DNA from: Chloracidobacterium sp.
Lineage (GTDB): Bacteria > Acidobacteriota > Blastocatellia > Pyrinomonadales > Pyrinomonadaceae
DNA length: 64,000 nucleotides
Direction: 5' to 3'
Assembly (NCBI GenBank): GCA_016711345.1
Contig: JADJTD010000001.1
Span: forward strand, 1,240,001 to 1,304,000
Shown: positions 33,401 through 42,730 of the stretch, one piece after another
Numbering within the stretch: the first letter of the stretch is position 1
Layout of the letters: every line of letters begins with the position of its first letter
Made by a program: the position numbers and the translations under genes
Notes under the pieces: generated by a model
Told to the model about the DNA's origin: nothing
What the model saw: the letters and a program-made list of their open reading frames with translations, nothing else
Databases searched by the model: none

Positions 33401-34760
33401 TGTTGAAAACGGCGGTACGACGGGAGCTAACTCCGATTTCATTGGTATCGATACAGTCGAATATCACTGCGGAACAGCAACTCCGACAGCAACTGCAACC
33501 TTTACGCCAACACCTGGTGGATCATCGTCCGTCGCCGGAACGGTAACCTACGGAAACCCTGCATCGCCGACGACGAAGTTCATCTCGAACGCGACGGTGG
33601 CAAGCACGGTTGGTTCGCCGCTTGTTACGACGACGACAGCGGCACCGGGCGGAACAGCCGGACAGTATACGCTGACCGGATTCGGTGCGGGTAATTACAC
33701 TGTCGGAGTGACGAAGACGACCGGACAGAACGGCGTCTCATCAGCCGATGCTGCTAGGATCGCACAGCACGTGGCTGGAACGAGCCTTATCGTGACTTCT
33801 CGCCAGAGGATCGCGGCAGACGTGACCAACAACGGAGCACTGTCATCGACCGACGCAGCACAGATCGCGAGATTTGTGTCGGGCCTCGGACCACCAACCG
33901 GCATCACCAACTCTTGGAGATTCTTCGTTCCGAGCGTAACAGAACCGACGTTCCCGGTCGGAGCATCACCGACGACGAGGAGCTACACGGATCCGATCGG
34001 TGTTCAGACCGGACAGGACTACATCGGTATCCTTGTGGGCGAGGTGACGGGTAACTGGGCAGCAGGTCCGCTTCGACCGGCAGCAGGTCCTGAAAGGAGC
34101 ACGGCAATAGCAGCTCCGAGACTTGTGACACCGGCTGACAGCGAAGTGATCATACCTGTGGCTATCAACGGAGCGGTGAATAAGGGAATTATCTCTTATG
34201 AATTCGATCTCCGTTATGATCCGACAGTGATCCAGCCTCAGGCAGAGCCTGTTGACCTGGCAGGAACGGTTAGCCGCGGCTTAACAGCAGTGGCAAACCC
34301 GAACGAGCCTGGACTGCTTCGAGTGGTCATGTACGGAGCGTATCCGATCGACAGCAACGGATTGCTGCTCAATCTCAAGTTCACGGCAGTCGGAGCCCCT
34401 GGTTCCACCTCGCCGCTTACTTGGGAGAACGTGATGTTCAACGAAGGCGATCCGGGAACGCTTACAACGGACGGAACGGTTGAATTGTCAGCCTCGGCAC
34501 CAAACCAGGCCGAGCTGACAGGCCGTGTGGTGAACACGATGGGACAGGGCATTGCAAATGCCCGCGTCACATTGACGGACACCACAACGGGAGCTGTCCG
34601 TTCTGCAATGTCGAATGGATTCGGAGCATATCGTTTCGGAGGGCTGACAGTCGGCCAGACGTACACGATCAGCGTCGATTCCAAGCACTCTGCATTCGCC
34701 CCGCTGACAGTCAGCATCACCGGCCAGTCAGTTAACACAGACATGATCGCCGCTCAGTAA
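30447..34760 (+). CDS. Very large secreted beta-helix protein with CSLREA, dockerin-like and cohesin-like domains
   Basis: A 1437-residue exported protein. Signal peptide to about residue 35 (MLAFVFAVMTAFAVNVSA). A CSLREA-type motif CSLRAAITEAN lies near 65; a right-handed beta-helix with NSTISGN-type turns spans about 90-500. Thr/Pro/Asn linkers (TPTNTATPTNT) at about 521-561 and 775-811 separate an uncharacterised domain and a choice-of-anchor/cleaved-adhesin-like domain (FDDITNLPGW, about 811-1005). The C-terminal part carries two dockerin-like repeats (GVSSADAARIAQ and GALSSTDAAQIAR), a cohesin-like domain (YEFDLRYDPTVIQP, about 1215-1345) and a carboxypeptidase-regulatory-like beta domain (about 1350-1437). 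The same C-terminal module ends the protein at 46791-56705. Likely surface or extracellular protein; ligand unknown. Confidence 0.9.
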   Translation: MLDKQLSNKKNVTMRFMLAFVFAVMTAFAVNVSAATFVVNDAGDANDATPGDGVCATAGAVCSLRAAITEANAFAGADVITLPAGTYTTTTAGTFEDANANGDYDISSSITINGAGSGTTIIQANAAAATATERVFHIVTTAGNTVAFNDVTIRNGNQTGTANAGGGIFISVATTFSMTNSVLTANRLAPNSGVNAFGGGLIAIGATITLTGTSITNNSAVHTGAAVNGFAGGIYHQHGTMTLNNCVVSGNTSSSFHAGIRSLASTAATVTTINNSTISNNIAQGINGAAAPGEGGGVITFSGGAGSATLNINSSTISGNEARVLNAPGLNTVAGGIEQFSTSTGAAVTNITNSTISGNSADFAGGIYSDGAVASVNLNFSTVSNNSALNATGPAGGGLVQDTTVGGVTNLKNSIVANNTGVGGADIVGVITSQDYNHVESTTGGTFTPAANDVTGSDPAIGSLVNNGGTTLTHSPVVGSPVINTIPSGTNDCGTVVTVDQRGTARPVGGACEKGSVETAGATPTNTPVSSPTFTNTSTPTNTATPTNTATATNTPTPTPCVPNVLHDNGPLVTNPTGGSGGAPLSALQTGLGLNILGFASTVAGNNSLVDDFVVPSGGWTINSVTLFGYQTGSTTTSTFNDARVQIWSGTPGGGGTVVFGDLTTNRLSSTSWTGAYRATDAAPTGTTRPIMQVVANIGTTLPAGTYWIEYILGGTLASGPFVPPVSYLGLVNKPGSNALQGAPPGTTFAAIIDSGTALAPQDVPFILNGPLACGTPTATATASPTATNTSTPTNTSTPTNTATNTPTPPDTVCDVVENFDDITNLPGWVQDNNSAPGGLTGWFQGALNVFPAQGQATPPSPTPTPPAPAPYIGANFNNTTGTATISNWLLTPPVLLQNGGQLTFYTRTVDVVQFPDRLQVRMSTNGTSSNVGTSPTDVGDFTTLLLDINPTYTLAGYPNTWTQFTVNISGMGAPAKGRLAFRYFVENGGTTGANSDFIGIDTVEYHCGTATPTATATFTPTPGGSSSVAGTVTYGNPASPTTKFISNATVASTVGSPLVTTTTAAPGGTAGQYTLTGFGAGNYTVGVTKTTGQNGVSSADAARIAQHVAGTSLIVTSRQRIAADVTNNGALSSTDAAQIARFVSGLGPPTGITNSWRFFVPSVTEPTFPVGASPTTRSYTDPIGVQTGQDYIGILVGEVTGNWAAGPLRPAAGPERSTAIAAPRLVTPADSEVIIPVAINGAVNKGIISYEFDLRYDPTVIQPQAEPVDLAGTVSRGLTAVANPNEPGLLRVVMYGAYPIDSNGLLLNLKFTAVGAPGSTSPLTWENVMFNEGDPGTLTTDGTVELSASAPNQAELTGRVVNTMGQGIANARVTLTDTTTGAVRSAMSNGFGAYRFGGLTVGQTYTISVDSKHSAFAPLTVSITGQSVNTDMIAAQ

Positions 34761-34782
34761 CGAGACAGCGATCAACTAAATC

Positions 34783-34812
34783 AAAGGGCGGGCTTCGGCT
34801 CGCCCTTTTTTA
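34783..34812 (+). terminator. Rho-independent terminator
   Basis: AAAGGGCGGGC-TTCG-GCTCGCCCTTT followed by T residues, 22 bp after the stop of the large beta-helix gene. A clear tetraloop hairpin; it may also stop the convergent minus-strand gene. Confidence 0.9.
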
Positions 34813-34826
34813 TTTAAGAATTTGGT

Positions 34827-35597
34827 TTACCGATATTTGAGCAGCTTAGCCGGATCATTTGTTATCAATGCCCTGATGCCCAGATTTCGACTGCGGGCTA
34901 CCCACTTTGGATCATCGGTCGTCCAGATCGTGACAGGTATCTGCAAAAAGGCGGTGAGCAACATAAATTTCTTTGTGATAAGTAAGTGATGCAGTGATAT
35001 TTGATCGGCAGAAATCTCTCGGGCTATTGTTACAATTTGGTTTCGCCGCTGTAGTAGCCTCATTATGTTAGGTTCAAATAGTGCGGCAGTTTGCACGTTT
35101 GGTAATTGCTGTTTGATCTCAGGGATTACAGCCAATTTAAAACTTTTGAGAATTATCTGCGGCAGCAAAGGTGAGTCGTAGAGCACTTCGCAGACAGCCT
35201 TTACTAGTTCACGATAGTTCGTTTTGTTTGGCTTTAATTCGATATAGATCAGTCCTTGAAAATTTTCTAACAGCTCTAAAACTTGGAGCAAAGTCGGCAC
35301 ATGCTGCAGAGCAAAATCGGAAATAGCTCGTTCAGGATACTTCGAATTGAACCATGACCCAACATCGATCTTCCCCAATTCCATAGATGTCGATTCTGAT
35401 ACGTTGCCTAGCCGCGATCCTGTACGTTCAAGCGTAGGGTCGTGTATAACGACGGGAACCTTATCACAAGCCAATTGAACGTCGAACTCAACACCGTCAA
35501 CCCCGGCATCCAGCGCCGCCTGAATTGCCGCAAGCGTATTTTCCGGAGCGCATGCACTTGCGCCGCGATGGCCGATGATAAGTGGCTGTGTGTTCAT
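34827..35597 (-). CDS. Glycerophosphodiester phosphodiesterase
   Basis: A GDPD-family enzyme of about 256 residues that hydrolyses glycerophosphodiesters to glycerol 3-phosphate and an alcohol. Start placed at 35597 (MNTQPLIIGHRG); an upstream start would add 11 atypical residues. The catalytic GHRGAS with PENTLAA, the metal ligands in EFDVQL, and HDPTLERT are intact; IYIELKP follows. No signal peptide, so probably cytoplasmic (UgpQ-like). It is the last of a minus-strand set running from ThiO. Confidence 0.92.
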   Translation of the reverse strand: MNTQPLIIGHRGASACAPENTLAAIQAALDAGVDGVEFDVQLACDKVPVVIHDPTLERTGSRLGNVSESTSMELGKIDVGSWFNSKYPERAISDFALQHVPTLLQVLELLENFQGLIYIELKPNKTNYRELVKAVCEVLYDSPLLPQIILKSFKLAVIPEIKQQLPNVQTAALFEPNIMRLLQRRNQIVTIAREISADQISLHHLLITKKFMLLTAFLQIPVTIWTTDDPKWVARSRNLGIRALITNDPAKLLKYR

Positions 35598-35666
35598 ACA
35601 TATCTTTCGTGACGTACCGAATTCATTCACAGTTCTAGAGCGGAACTGATCTGCTATGTCAATTTA

Positions 35667-36311
35667 CTATTTTTTCTCCAAAAGAAAGATAGTTTTCGAC
35701 CAAGCTATGGGCTCGGTAATTGGAAATTCGTAGTTGCCGACAATATTAAAATATTTCGCGGCGGCAGAACGAACATCTTCCAATTTGTGGATCTTAAAAT
35801 TGTAGAACAGTTCGAGCATCGAACCGACCAGCGACTGCTTAACTGGAAGTAAAACAAGAGCGGATCCCGGCTTCAGCACACGAGCCGCCTCACGAAGCCC
35901 TTCATCAAGCGGTGTGTATTCGAGTACACCGCACATTAATACAAGATCGAATGTGGTGTCAGGAAAAGGCAGCCTAAGTATATTACCCTGCACTGCCTCT
36001 ATCGTCATTGAATATTTTTGATGTTTGGAAAACTCCTCGCGCGAAATTCTCAATGAGTTCAATGAGAGATCCAATGCTATAGATCTTCGTGGATGAAAAC
36101 CTGCATCTTGAAATGCCATGCTTACTATGCCCGTGCCGCTGCCGGCATCCAGAACAATTGAGTCTTCGTCGATCTTTAACTCGAGCGATCGGAGAAATTT
36201 GGCAACCGAGGCCCGATATCCATTGATCTTCATTGCCAGATTTTGCACATCGGCAATGCGGTCATACAGTTCCAGCGTCTTTTTTTTTTCCTGTTGAATG
36301 GGTTCTGGCAT
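35667..36311 (-). CDS. Class I SAM-dependent methyltransferase
   Basis: A protein of about 214 residues with a Rossmann methyltransferase fold. Motif I VLDAGSGTGIVS, motif II acidic end (ALDLSLNSL), and the DLVLMCGVLEYTPLDEGL segment are visible. The ATG at 36311 is chosen over a TTG at 36329. It overlaps the preceding TlpA-like gene by a few bases of spacing only, so it is cotranscribed. Substrate unknown; the pattern is of the Methyltransf_11/25 type. Confidence 0.88.
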   Translation of the reverse strand: MPEPIQQEKKKTLELYDRIADVQNLAMKINGYRASVAKFLRSLELKIDEDSIVLDAGSGTGIVSMAFQDAGFHPRRSIALDLSLNSLRISREEFSKHQKYSMTIEAVQGNILRLPFPDTTFDLVLMCGVLEYTPLDEGLREAARVLKPGSALVLLPVKQSLVGSMLELFYNFKIHKLEDVRSAAAKYFNIVGNYEFPITEPIAWSKTIFLLEKK

Positions 36312-36315
36312 TACA

Positions 36316-37740
36316 TCATTTTTCCGCAAGAAGTTTTAAGACCATTTCGCGAATTTGGGCGAGCCGCACTTGGCTGGTGCCTGATTCAGCGTAACGTATT
36401 ACACCTTTTCGATCGATCAAAATAGTCGTCGGCAGCGCCGTTGCTCCGTAGAGCAGCTGACTGCTGGCATCCTTCGCAACGACAAAATCATATGGCAGTT
36501 TTTGAGTCTCACGAAAACGCTTGAGACTTTCTATCTCGCCAAGATTATCGGCCGCAACGCTGTTCACTCTGCCATAGTATTTTGTCACGCCAAGTATAAC
36601 CAAGCCTTCCCGCGAATGATCCTGATGCCATTCCTTCAGCAATGGAAATGCTTCATAGCATGGCCCGCACCAGGTCGCCCAAAAATCAAGCAGAATAACC
36701 TTGCCCTTCATGTTAGCAAAAGATTTTTGTTCGCCTGGAAACCATTGATCGATCATCTGCAATTCCGGTGCAGGCTCGCCGAGTAATTTATAGTGTTTTT
36801 CACGCTTCTTCAGACGTGAAATAACATCGGTTCGCAAGGCCGCAGAGTCAAAGGCCTTTTCTGCTTTGATGACTGATGTCAGAAAATACTCCTGTGCTTG
36901 CGGCTTGCGTCCTGTTTCAATAAGATATTTGACCCGTTGATCAACGGAATAATAATAAAGGTCGGTGGAAGATGTTGCCGCCGCTACAACTCGAAGATCC
37001 TCGAGAGCAGTTTCTGCATTTTTTTGATTGCCGAGTTCGCGATAAGCCTCAAAAACAAGTAACCCCGCATCAAAGATCTCATCAAGAACGCGGTTTTTTA
37101 AAGACGGCTCATTCAGCATCAGTTTGGCTACTTTGAAATCCTCATCTGCGTGCGGAGCCATGCGGGCAAAATCCTTTTGGGCCTGATAGGCTTTGGCAAG
37201 TTCGCCCTCCATTTTTGCACGTTCCGCAAGTTTTTTTGGCTCTGATTTCAAATATTCTGCCAAGAGATGTTCGGCGTCGGCAAGCTTTTTTTGCTTAGCC
37301 AAAACAACTACGACTATCGAACGCGCAGTCTGACGGCGATCGGGAGATAATCCATCAAAAGCGATAAAATTACGAAGGTTATCAGCCGTGCCATCTAGAT
37401 TCTCTGCTATCCAGTACAGCATTCCAAGATAATAAAAATCATCTCCTACTAGATCTTTACGCTGCGTTGCCATTGCAGCATATTTTGCGGAGAGCTGCCG
37501 CTGTTCGAGTTGTGATTGTTTTAGAACTCGCTCGTTAAAGACAATTTTTTTCGCGTCATACTCGATTGCTTTTGCCTTGAGGTATCCGTTTGCTTCATCA
37601 AACATTTGCTTGAGGGTTAACTCGCCAACCAAGGCAGGAGTGTCGAACCTATCAGGCGAGTTTGGGGGTACACGGCCCGATTGGGCCATCACCGCGACAG
37701 ACGAAAATAGAATCAGGAATAATGAAATAACTCGTATCAT
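36316..37740 (-). CDS. TlpA-like thioredoxin-domain protein with helical repeat region
   Basis: A 474-residue exported protein with a signal peptide (MIRVISLFLILFSSVAVMA). Residues of about 40-320 are helical, rich in Ala, Lys and Leu and probably TPR-like. The C-terminal 140 residues are an AhpC/TSA-TlpA-type thioredoxin fold with the redox motif WATWCGPCYEAF and the cis-Pro ALPTTILIDRKG. It would act as a periplasmic thiol reductant or cytochrome/cofactor maturation factor. It abuts thiO upstream (1 bp) and the methyltransferase downstream. Confidence 0.88.
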   Translation of the reverse strand: MIRVISLFLILFSSVAVMAQSGRVPPNSPDRFDTPALVGELTLKQMFDEANGYLKAKAIEYDAKKIVFNERVLKQSQLEQRQLSAKYAAMATQRKDLVGDDFYYLGMLYWIAENLDGTADNLRNFIAFDGLSPDRRQTARSIVVVVLAKQKKLADAEHLLAEYLKSEPKKLAERAKMEGELAKAYQAQKDFARMAPHADEDFKVAKLMLNEPSLKNRVLDEIFDAGLLVFEAYRELGNQKNAETALEDLRVVAAATSSTDLYYYSVDQRVKYLIETGRKPQAQEYFLTSVIKAEKAFDSAALRTDVISRLKKREKHYKLLGEPAPELQMIDQWFPGEQKSFANMKGKVILLDFWATWCGPCYEAFPLLKEWHQDHSREGLVILGVTKYYGRVNSVAADNLGEIESLKRFRETQKLPYDFVVAKDASSQLLYGATALPTTILIDRKGVIRYAESGTSQVRLAQIREMVLKLLAEK

Positions 37741-38889
37741 TTATGAACCTATGCCAACACTACGCGGATAAAACCGATCTGCTCTGAACCTCGCAAAATA
37801 ATGAGAATCTGTTCCGTTGACCAATTTATCCGCGGTTAACTTTGCTGTCAATGGAGCGAGCAAAATCCCATTGCGATAATGAGCCGTCGCAATGAAAAGG
37901 CCTTCGACACCACCGACGGAACCAAGCACAGGCAGACCATCCGCAGCAAAGGGACGCAGGCCGGCCCATTGATCGGCAATTTCCATATCGTCAATACTTG
38001 GGACAAGCTTACACGCCATTTTTCTTAGGGACACCGACGCTGTTTCCGTCACCGATTTATCAAAATTTACATTCTCCGTCGTGGAACCAGCCAACAGCCG
38101 CCCATCCAGTCGCGGCACCAAATAGCCAAACGAACTGCAAATAACATGCGTGATCAACGTATGCATCGAGCGAAACGCGATGATCTGACCGCGAACCGGT
38201 TCGACCTCTAACGGCATATCAACATCGCCCAATTTGATGAGCGATGTCCATGCTCCGGTTGCAGCCACAATAAGGTCAGCGGTTATCGTGCTTTCAGGCG
38301 TTTTTGCACCAACCACACGTCCATTTTCGACAACGAGTCTTTCTACTTGGGTATTTTCACGAATATCGACGCCGTTTATCTCCGCGTAGCGTTTTAGTGC
38401 CGAAGTTAATTTTCGATTCTCAATCTGCCAGTCGTTTTGAAAGAACAGGGCTTTTCGCACATCTTGCGATATAGAAGGTTCGCGGTGTCGAATTTCGTTC
38501 GCAGAAATAACCTCGATTGCGAGGCCGGTATTTTCTTGCCATTCAAAACGCCTATTAATCTCAGAAACATCTTTGTCGTTGAATGCCAAATAAAGTGTCC
38601 CGGTACGATCAAGTTCTACATTAATACCGGTCTCCTCTAACAATTCGTCGGCAAACGCCGGATAGAAATCACGGGAAGTGCAGCACAGATCAAAAAATGC
38701 TCCAGGCTCGTCAGCCTCGACCTGCGGGCTGAGCATTCCGGCTGCGGCCCACGAAGCTTCCTGGCCGCAAGCCTTTTTTTCAAGCAAAGTGATCCGTCTG
38801 ACGCCTTGTTTGTGCAGTTCTCTGGCAATGCTCAAGCCGATCACGCCGCCACCGATTATTAGTACTTCTGGATGCATTTCAAAAGCCAA
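37741..38889 (-). CDS. thiO: Glycine oxidase ThiO
   Basis: A 382-residue FAD-dependent amine oxidase of the DAO family. The dinucleotide motif IIGGGVIGLSIARELHKQG is at about residues 10-28, QEASWAAAGMLSPQ follows (family hallmark of ThiO), and the C-terminal GHYRNGILLAP segment (here AHYRNGILLAP) closes the active site. It oxidises glycine to dehydroglycine for thiazole synthesis by ThiG, located about 10 kb away in this window. It is the first gene of a minus-strand set with the TlpA-like, methyltransferase and possibly GDPD genes. Confidence 0.92.
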   Translation of the reverse strand: MAFEMHPEVLIIGGGVIGLSIARELHKQGVRRITLLEKKACGQEASWAAAGMLSPQVEADEPGAFFDLCCTSRDFYPAFADELLEETGINVELDRTGTLYLAFNDKDVSEINRRFEWQENTGLAIEVISANEIRHREPSISQDVRKALFFQNDWQIENRKLTSALKRYAEINGVDIRENTQVERLVVENGRVVGAKTPESTITADLIVAATGAWTSLIKLGDVDMPLEVEPVRGQIIAFRSMHTLITHVICSSFGYLVPRLDGRLLAGSTTENVNFDKSVTETASVSLRKMACKLVPSIDDMEIADQWAGLRPFAADGLPVLGSVGGVEGLFIATAHYRNGILLAPLTAKLTADKLVNGTDSHYFARFRADRFYPRSVGIGS

Positions 38890-38939
38890 TTTGTCCTTTA
38901 TTCACAGGCCGTTGTAAATTTAATTATAGGATATTATTT

Positions 38940-39965
38940 ATGAAACATACCATTACACTTATTCCCGGCGACGGCATCGGCCCTGAGATCGTCGCGGCAA
39001 CCGTTCGAGTGATCGAGGCCACCGGCGTCGATATCGAATGGGAAACGCAGATCCTCGGTGCGCAGGCACTGGAAAAATATGGCGACACGCTGCCAGACGC
39101 GTCGATCGAAGCGATGCGGCGGAATAAAGTCTCGCTCAAAGGGCCGATCATGACGCCTATCGGCAAAGGATTTACGTCGGTCAACGTCGGCCTGCGGAGG
39201 GCTCTTGACCTGTTTGCGAATGTCCGCCCGATCAAGGCCTTACCAAATATCAAATGCCGTTACCCTGAACTGGATCTGATCATAGTCCGCGAAAATACCG
39301 AAGGCCTTTACTCGGGGCTTGAACATACGGTCGTTCCCGGCGTGGTTGAAAGCCTCAAGATAATCACTGAAAAAGCCTCGACACGTATTGCCAAATACGC
39401 CTTTGAATATGCCCGCGACAACGGCCGCAAAAAGGTCACGGCCGTCCACAAAGCGAACATTATGAAGCTGTCGGACGGCCTTTTCCTTGAGTGCTTTTAC
39501 AATGTCGCAAAGGACTTTCCCGACATCGAAGCAGACGACAAAATCATCGACAACTGCTGTATGCAGCTTGTGATGAAGCCCGAGCAATTTGACATTATGG
39601 TCATGGAAAATCTCTATGGCGACATTGTCTCGGATCTTTGTGCAGGTCTCATCGGCGGACTCGGTCTTGCTCCCGGAGCAAATATTGGCGAATTGGGGGC
39701 GGTCTTTGAGGCGGTTCACGGTTCTGCACCGGACATCGCGGGTCAGGGGATTGCCAATCCGACCGCGCTGATGCTTTCGGCAATTCAAATGTTGCGTTAT
39801 CTCGGCGAAAGAGATGCGGCGGAGCGTTTTGAAACAGCCTTGTTTGCGGTATTCGAGGAAGGCAGATCCATCACCAAAGACCTCGGCGGCAACGCAAAAA
39901 CCAACGAATTTGCGCGAGCCATCGAAGAAAAAATAAAGGCCGGAGCATCTGCCTCGGCCAAATGA
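38940..39965 (+). CDS. NAD-dependent isocitrate dehydrogenase-type decarboxylating dehydrogenase
   Basis: A 341-residue member of the isocitrate/isopropylmalate dehydrogenase family. The start ITLIPGDGIGPEIV, the substrate region FTSVNVGLRRALDLFANVRP (serine and arginines binding isocitrate), the KANIMK segment and the NLYGDIVSDLCAGLIGGLG metal-site region are intact. SVNVGLRR, as in NAD-IDH, argues for isocitrate over isopropylmalate, but the family is hard to split by eye. It converts isocitrate to 2-oxoglutarate. It is divergent from thiO with 50 bp between them. Confidence 0.9.
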   Translation: MKHTITLIPGDGIGPEIVAATVRVIEATGVDIEWETQILGAQALEKYGDTLPDASIEAMRRNKVSLKGPIMTPIGKGFTSVNVGLRRALDLFANVRPIKALPNIKCRYPELDLIIVRENTEGLYSGLEHTVVPGVVESLKIITEKASTRIAKYAFEYARDNGRKKVTAVHKANIMKLSDGLFLECFYNVAKDFPDIEADDKIIDNCCMQLVMKPEQFDIMVMENLYGDIVSDLCAGLIGGLGLAPGANIGELGAVFEAVHGSAPDIAGQGIANPTALMLSAIQMLRYLGERDAAERFETALFAVFEEGRSITKDLGGNAKTNEFARAIEEKIKAGASASAK

Positions 39966-40040
39966 TCATTTTGAATCCTGCCTTTAGGCGACCTCATCCC
40001 AAACAGAGTGTCGCCCGAAGGCAGGCCTCAAAACAGATAC

Positions 40041-42089
40041 TTACCAGACTTTAACTCTCGCCTCAGGAGCGAGGTACAGCTTCTTTCCGGGCTGTACGTT
40101 AAATGCCTTGTACCACGAATCCATATTACGAACTGTAGCTGCTCGATATTCGTCCGGCGCGTGTCCGTCATTCGTGACTATGAATTTCATTGTTTCCGGT
40201 CGCATCTTACCACGATGAGCTTGGCCATACGCGATAAAGAAACGCTGGTCTCCGGTCAGGCCGTCAACGGTTGGAGCTTCTTTACCGCCATATGCCGCGC
40301 GGTAACCATCATAAGCTGCGGCAAGGCCCGCAAGATCCGCTATATTCTCGTCGAGTGTTAATTTGCCGTTGACACGCAATCCCGGGAGCGGTTCGTAGGT
40401 GTCAAACTGGGCTGTCAGCATTCGCGCCGCGTTCTGAAAATGCTCAAGGTCCTGTGGTGTCCACCAATTCTGATATTTTCCTTCAGCATCGAACAGAGAT
40501 CCTGTCGCGTCGAAACTGTGGCTGATCTCGTGACCGATCACAGAACCGATGCTTCCATAATTGGCGACCGGATCGGCGTTCATATCAAAGAACGGCGGAT
40601 TGAGGATCGCTGCAGGGAAACTTAAGGCATTTTGCAACGGATAATTTACAGCGTTGACCACTTGTGCTGCCATCCACCATTCGCCTTTATCGACGGGTTT
40701 GCCGAGCTTTGACAGGTGGTGTTTGTAGTTGAACATGCTTACACGCTGAGAGTTGCCAAGTGCATCATTAGGAATGATCTTTAGCCCCTCATAACTGCGC
40801 CATTTGTCGGGATAACCTACACCTACATAGATGGTATCGACCTTTGCCTTAGCCTTTGCGCGTGTTTCGGGTGACATCCATTCGATCTTGTCGATCCGTT
40901 GCCGGAAAGCGGCGATGATATTTTTTACAAGAGTTTGAATTTCAGTCTTCGCTTTTGCAGGAAAGTATTTTTCCGTGTACATCTTACCGACAGCATCGCT
41001 AAGTGCTCCGCTCGTAACGCTGATCGCTCTCATGTTGCGCGGCCTTTGCTGACGCAGGCCTGCGAGTTGTTTTCCGTTGAAGTTAAAACTTTCGTCAGCG
41101 AAAGCTTTCGGCAATAGGCCTGACGAGCGTTCGAGAATGCGAAATGTAAGATACTCTTTCCACACATCAATGCCTTGGCCCGCTACGAGGCTTGACGTAC
41201 CTTTGATCGCATTTGGATGCCAAACCATTACCATCGGCTGCGATGAGAGGCCAGCCGATTTAAAATACGACTTCCAATCCAATCCCGGAGCGGCCTTGGC
41301 AAAATCCGACATCTTCCACGGATTGTTTGACTTGGCTACGTTGGCTGATTCCTCACGCGTGGCGTGTGTCTGGGCGATCTTATTTTCAAGATCGTAAATG
41401 CGCGCAGCTTTTGCTTCCGGCTCGCTGATATTTGCAAGACGGAGAACATTGGCTATGTGCGTTCGATATTTTTCCTGCGTATCTTTACTTTCTTCGTCAG
41501 TGCCAAGATAAACCTCGCGGTCCGGCAGGCCGAGTCCGCCTTGCAGCAAATACGGCACATTCATCTTCGGATTATTAAAATCTGCTGAAACCCAAAGGCC
41601 AAAAATGCGGTCCGTGTAATAATTGGTCGCATTCAGCGGATCAACATCAGCTCGAAGCTGTGATCCCAGCATGCTCGAAAGCTGTGCTTTATTCTTGATC
41701 GAAGCTATCGCAGACAAGTCAGTTTTGATCGGTTCGAGGCCGCGAGACTCTATCGTTGCCTCATCCATAAAAGCAGTGTAATAATCACCAACCATTTTGC
41801 CTTCGGGCGTATTTGATTTGCCTGCTTCGGTTATCAATTCGGCATTTCGCTTGTTCACTTCGTTTGCGATACCCTGAAAAATGCCCAGCGAAGTTCGATC
41901 AGCCGGAATTTCCGTTGCCTTATACCAGCCGCCGTTAGTGAAGCCAAAAAAATCGTCGCCCGGATCGACCGACCGATCCATTCCGGCGATGTCCAGCCCG
42001 ATCGACTGAGCTTGAACAGGAACAACCCAAGTAATAAAACTGGCCAGTAACAGTAGAACAACTATCTTTTGCTTGTGAATTCTATGCAT
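40041..42089 (-). CDS. M13-family zinc metallopeptidase (neprilysin-like)
   Basis: A peptidase of about 682 residues. Start at 42089 (MHRIHKQKIVVLLLL), preceded by CCAGGAGATATT; the signal peptide runs to VPVQAQS. The SVDPGDDFFGFTNGGW start of the mature part is typical of M13. The zinc motif GHEISHSFD lies near residue 516, the third ligand in ENIADLAGL near 580, and MRPETMKF and the C-terminal VKVW end are family-like. It is an extracytoplasmic peptidase of unknown peptide targets. Confidence 0.93.
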   Translation of the reverse strand: MHRIHKQKIVVLLLLASFITWVVPVQAQSIGLDIAGMDRSVDPGDDFFGFTNGGWYKATEIPADRTSLGIFQGIANEVNKRNAELITEAGKSNTPEGKMVGDYYTAFMDEATIESRGLEPIKTDLSAIASIKNKAQLSSMLGSQLRADVDPLNATNYYTDRIFGLWVSADFNNPKMNVPYLLQGGLGLPDREVYLGTDEESKDTQEKYRTHIANVLRLANISEPEAKAARIYDLENKIAQTHATREESANVAKSNNPWKMSDFAKAAPGLDWKSYFKSAGLSSQPMVMVWHPNAIKGTSSLVAGQGIDVWKEYLTFRILERSSGLLPKAFADESFNFNGKQLAGLRQQRPRNMRAISVTSGALSDAVGKMYTEKYFPAKAKTEIQTLVKNIIAAFRQRIDKIEWMSPETRAKAKAKVDTIYVGVGYPDKWRSYEGLKIIPNDALGNSQRVSMFNYKHHLSKLGKPVDKGEWWMAAQVVNAVNYPLQNALSFPAAILNPPFFDMNADPVANYGSIGSVIGHEISHSFDATGSLFDAEGKYQNWWTPQDLEHFQNAARMLTAQFDTYEPLPGLRVNGKLTLDENIADLAGLAAAYDGYRAAYGGKEAPTVDGLTGDQRFFIAYGQAHRGKMRPETMKFIVTNDGHAPDEYRAATVRNMDSWYKAFNVQPGKKLYLAPEARVKVW

Positions 42090-42247
42090 AATATCTCCTG
42101 GAGTAACTTTGTACTGCAATTATACGGGAAAGGGCCATTTCGGTTTCTTTAAATGAAATGTCCAGTTTTTATTTTCATTGCAACTCCACTGTCGCAGTCT
42201 CGTTCTAATGTTGTGGCCGGCACCCGCCGCAAACAAAAGAGGTTATT

Positions 42248-42646
42248 ATGAAAACAGCGTTTCTAACATTGATAGCGATCCTAGCATTAGCCACAATTGG
42301 CATGGCCCAGAAAACCGAAACACTCACATTAAAACGCGGACAGCAAAAGAGAGCCGCAAATGGCGAGATCATTCTGAAATTTGTCTCGGTTCTCGAAGAT
42401 TCGCGCTGTCCGACCGACGTAAATTGCGTTTGGGCCGGTAATGCCAAGATCGAAGTGATTATCTCAGACAAGAACGGCGGCTCGAAAAAGTCTGTAATGA
42501 ATACGACCACCGGAGGCCCGCTGGGCGATCAGCATAACGGCTGGGCAATCTACCTTACATCACTTACGCCGCTGCCCAAAAGCAACAAGACGACAAAACC
42601 GAAAAGCTACGTCGCAACCTTTAACATCACCCGATTATTCAGGTAA
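42248..42646 (+). CDS. Small exported hypothetical protein
   Basis: A 132-residue protein with a signal peptide (MKTAFLTLIAILALATIGMA). The mature part is a beta-rich domain with two cysteines in DSRCPTDVNCVWAGNAKI, probably disulfide bonded, a pattern I recall from small secreted proteins of unknown function. It has its own spacing from the divergent M13 gene. No function assigned. Confidence 0.8.
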   Translation: MKTAFLTLIAILALATIGMAQKTETLTLKRGQQKRAANGEIILKFVSVLEDSRCPTDVNCVWAGNAKIEVIISDKNGGSKKSVMNTTTGGPLGDQHNGWAIYLTSLTPLPKSNKTTKPKSYVATFNITRLFR

Positions 42647-42730
42647 ATCAATGCGATAGCCATTGCCTTGACGAATATCAAAATCCGTTACATAGTAAGA
42701 ATGTTCTATTATTTTGAAGGAGATACTACT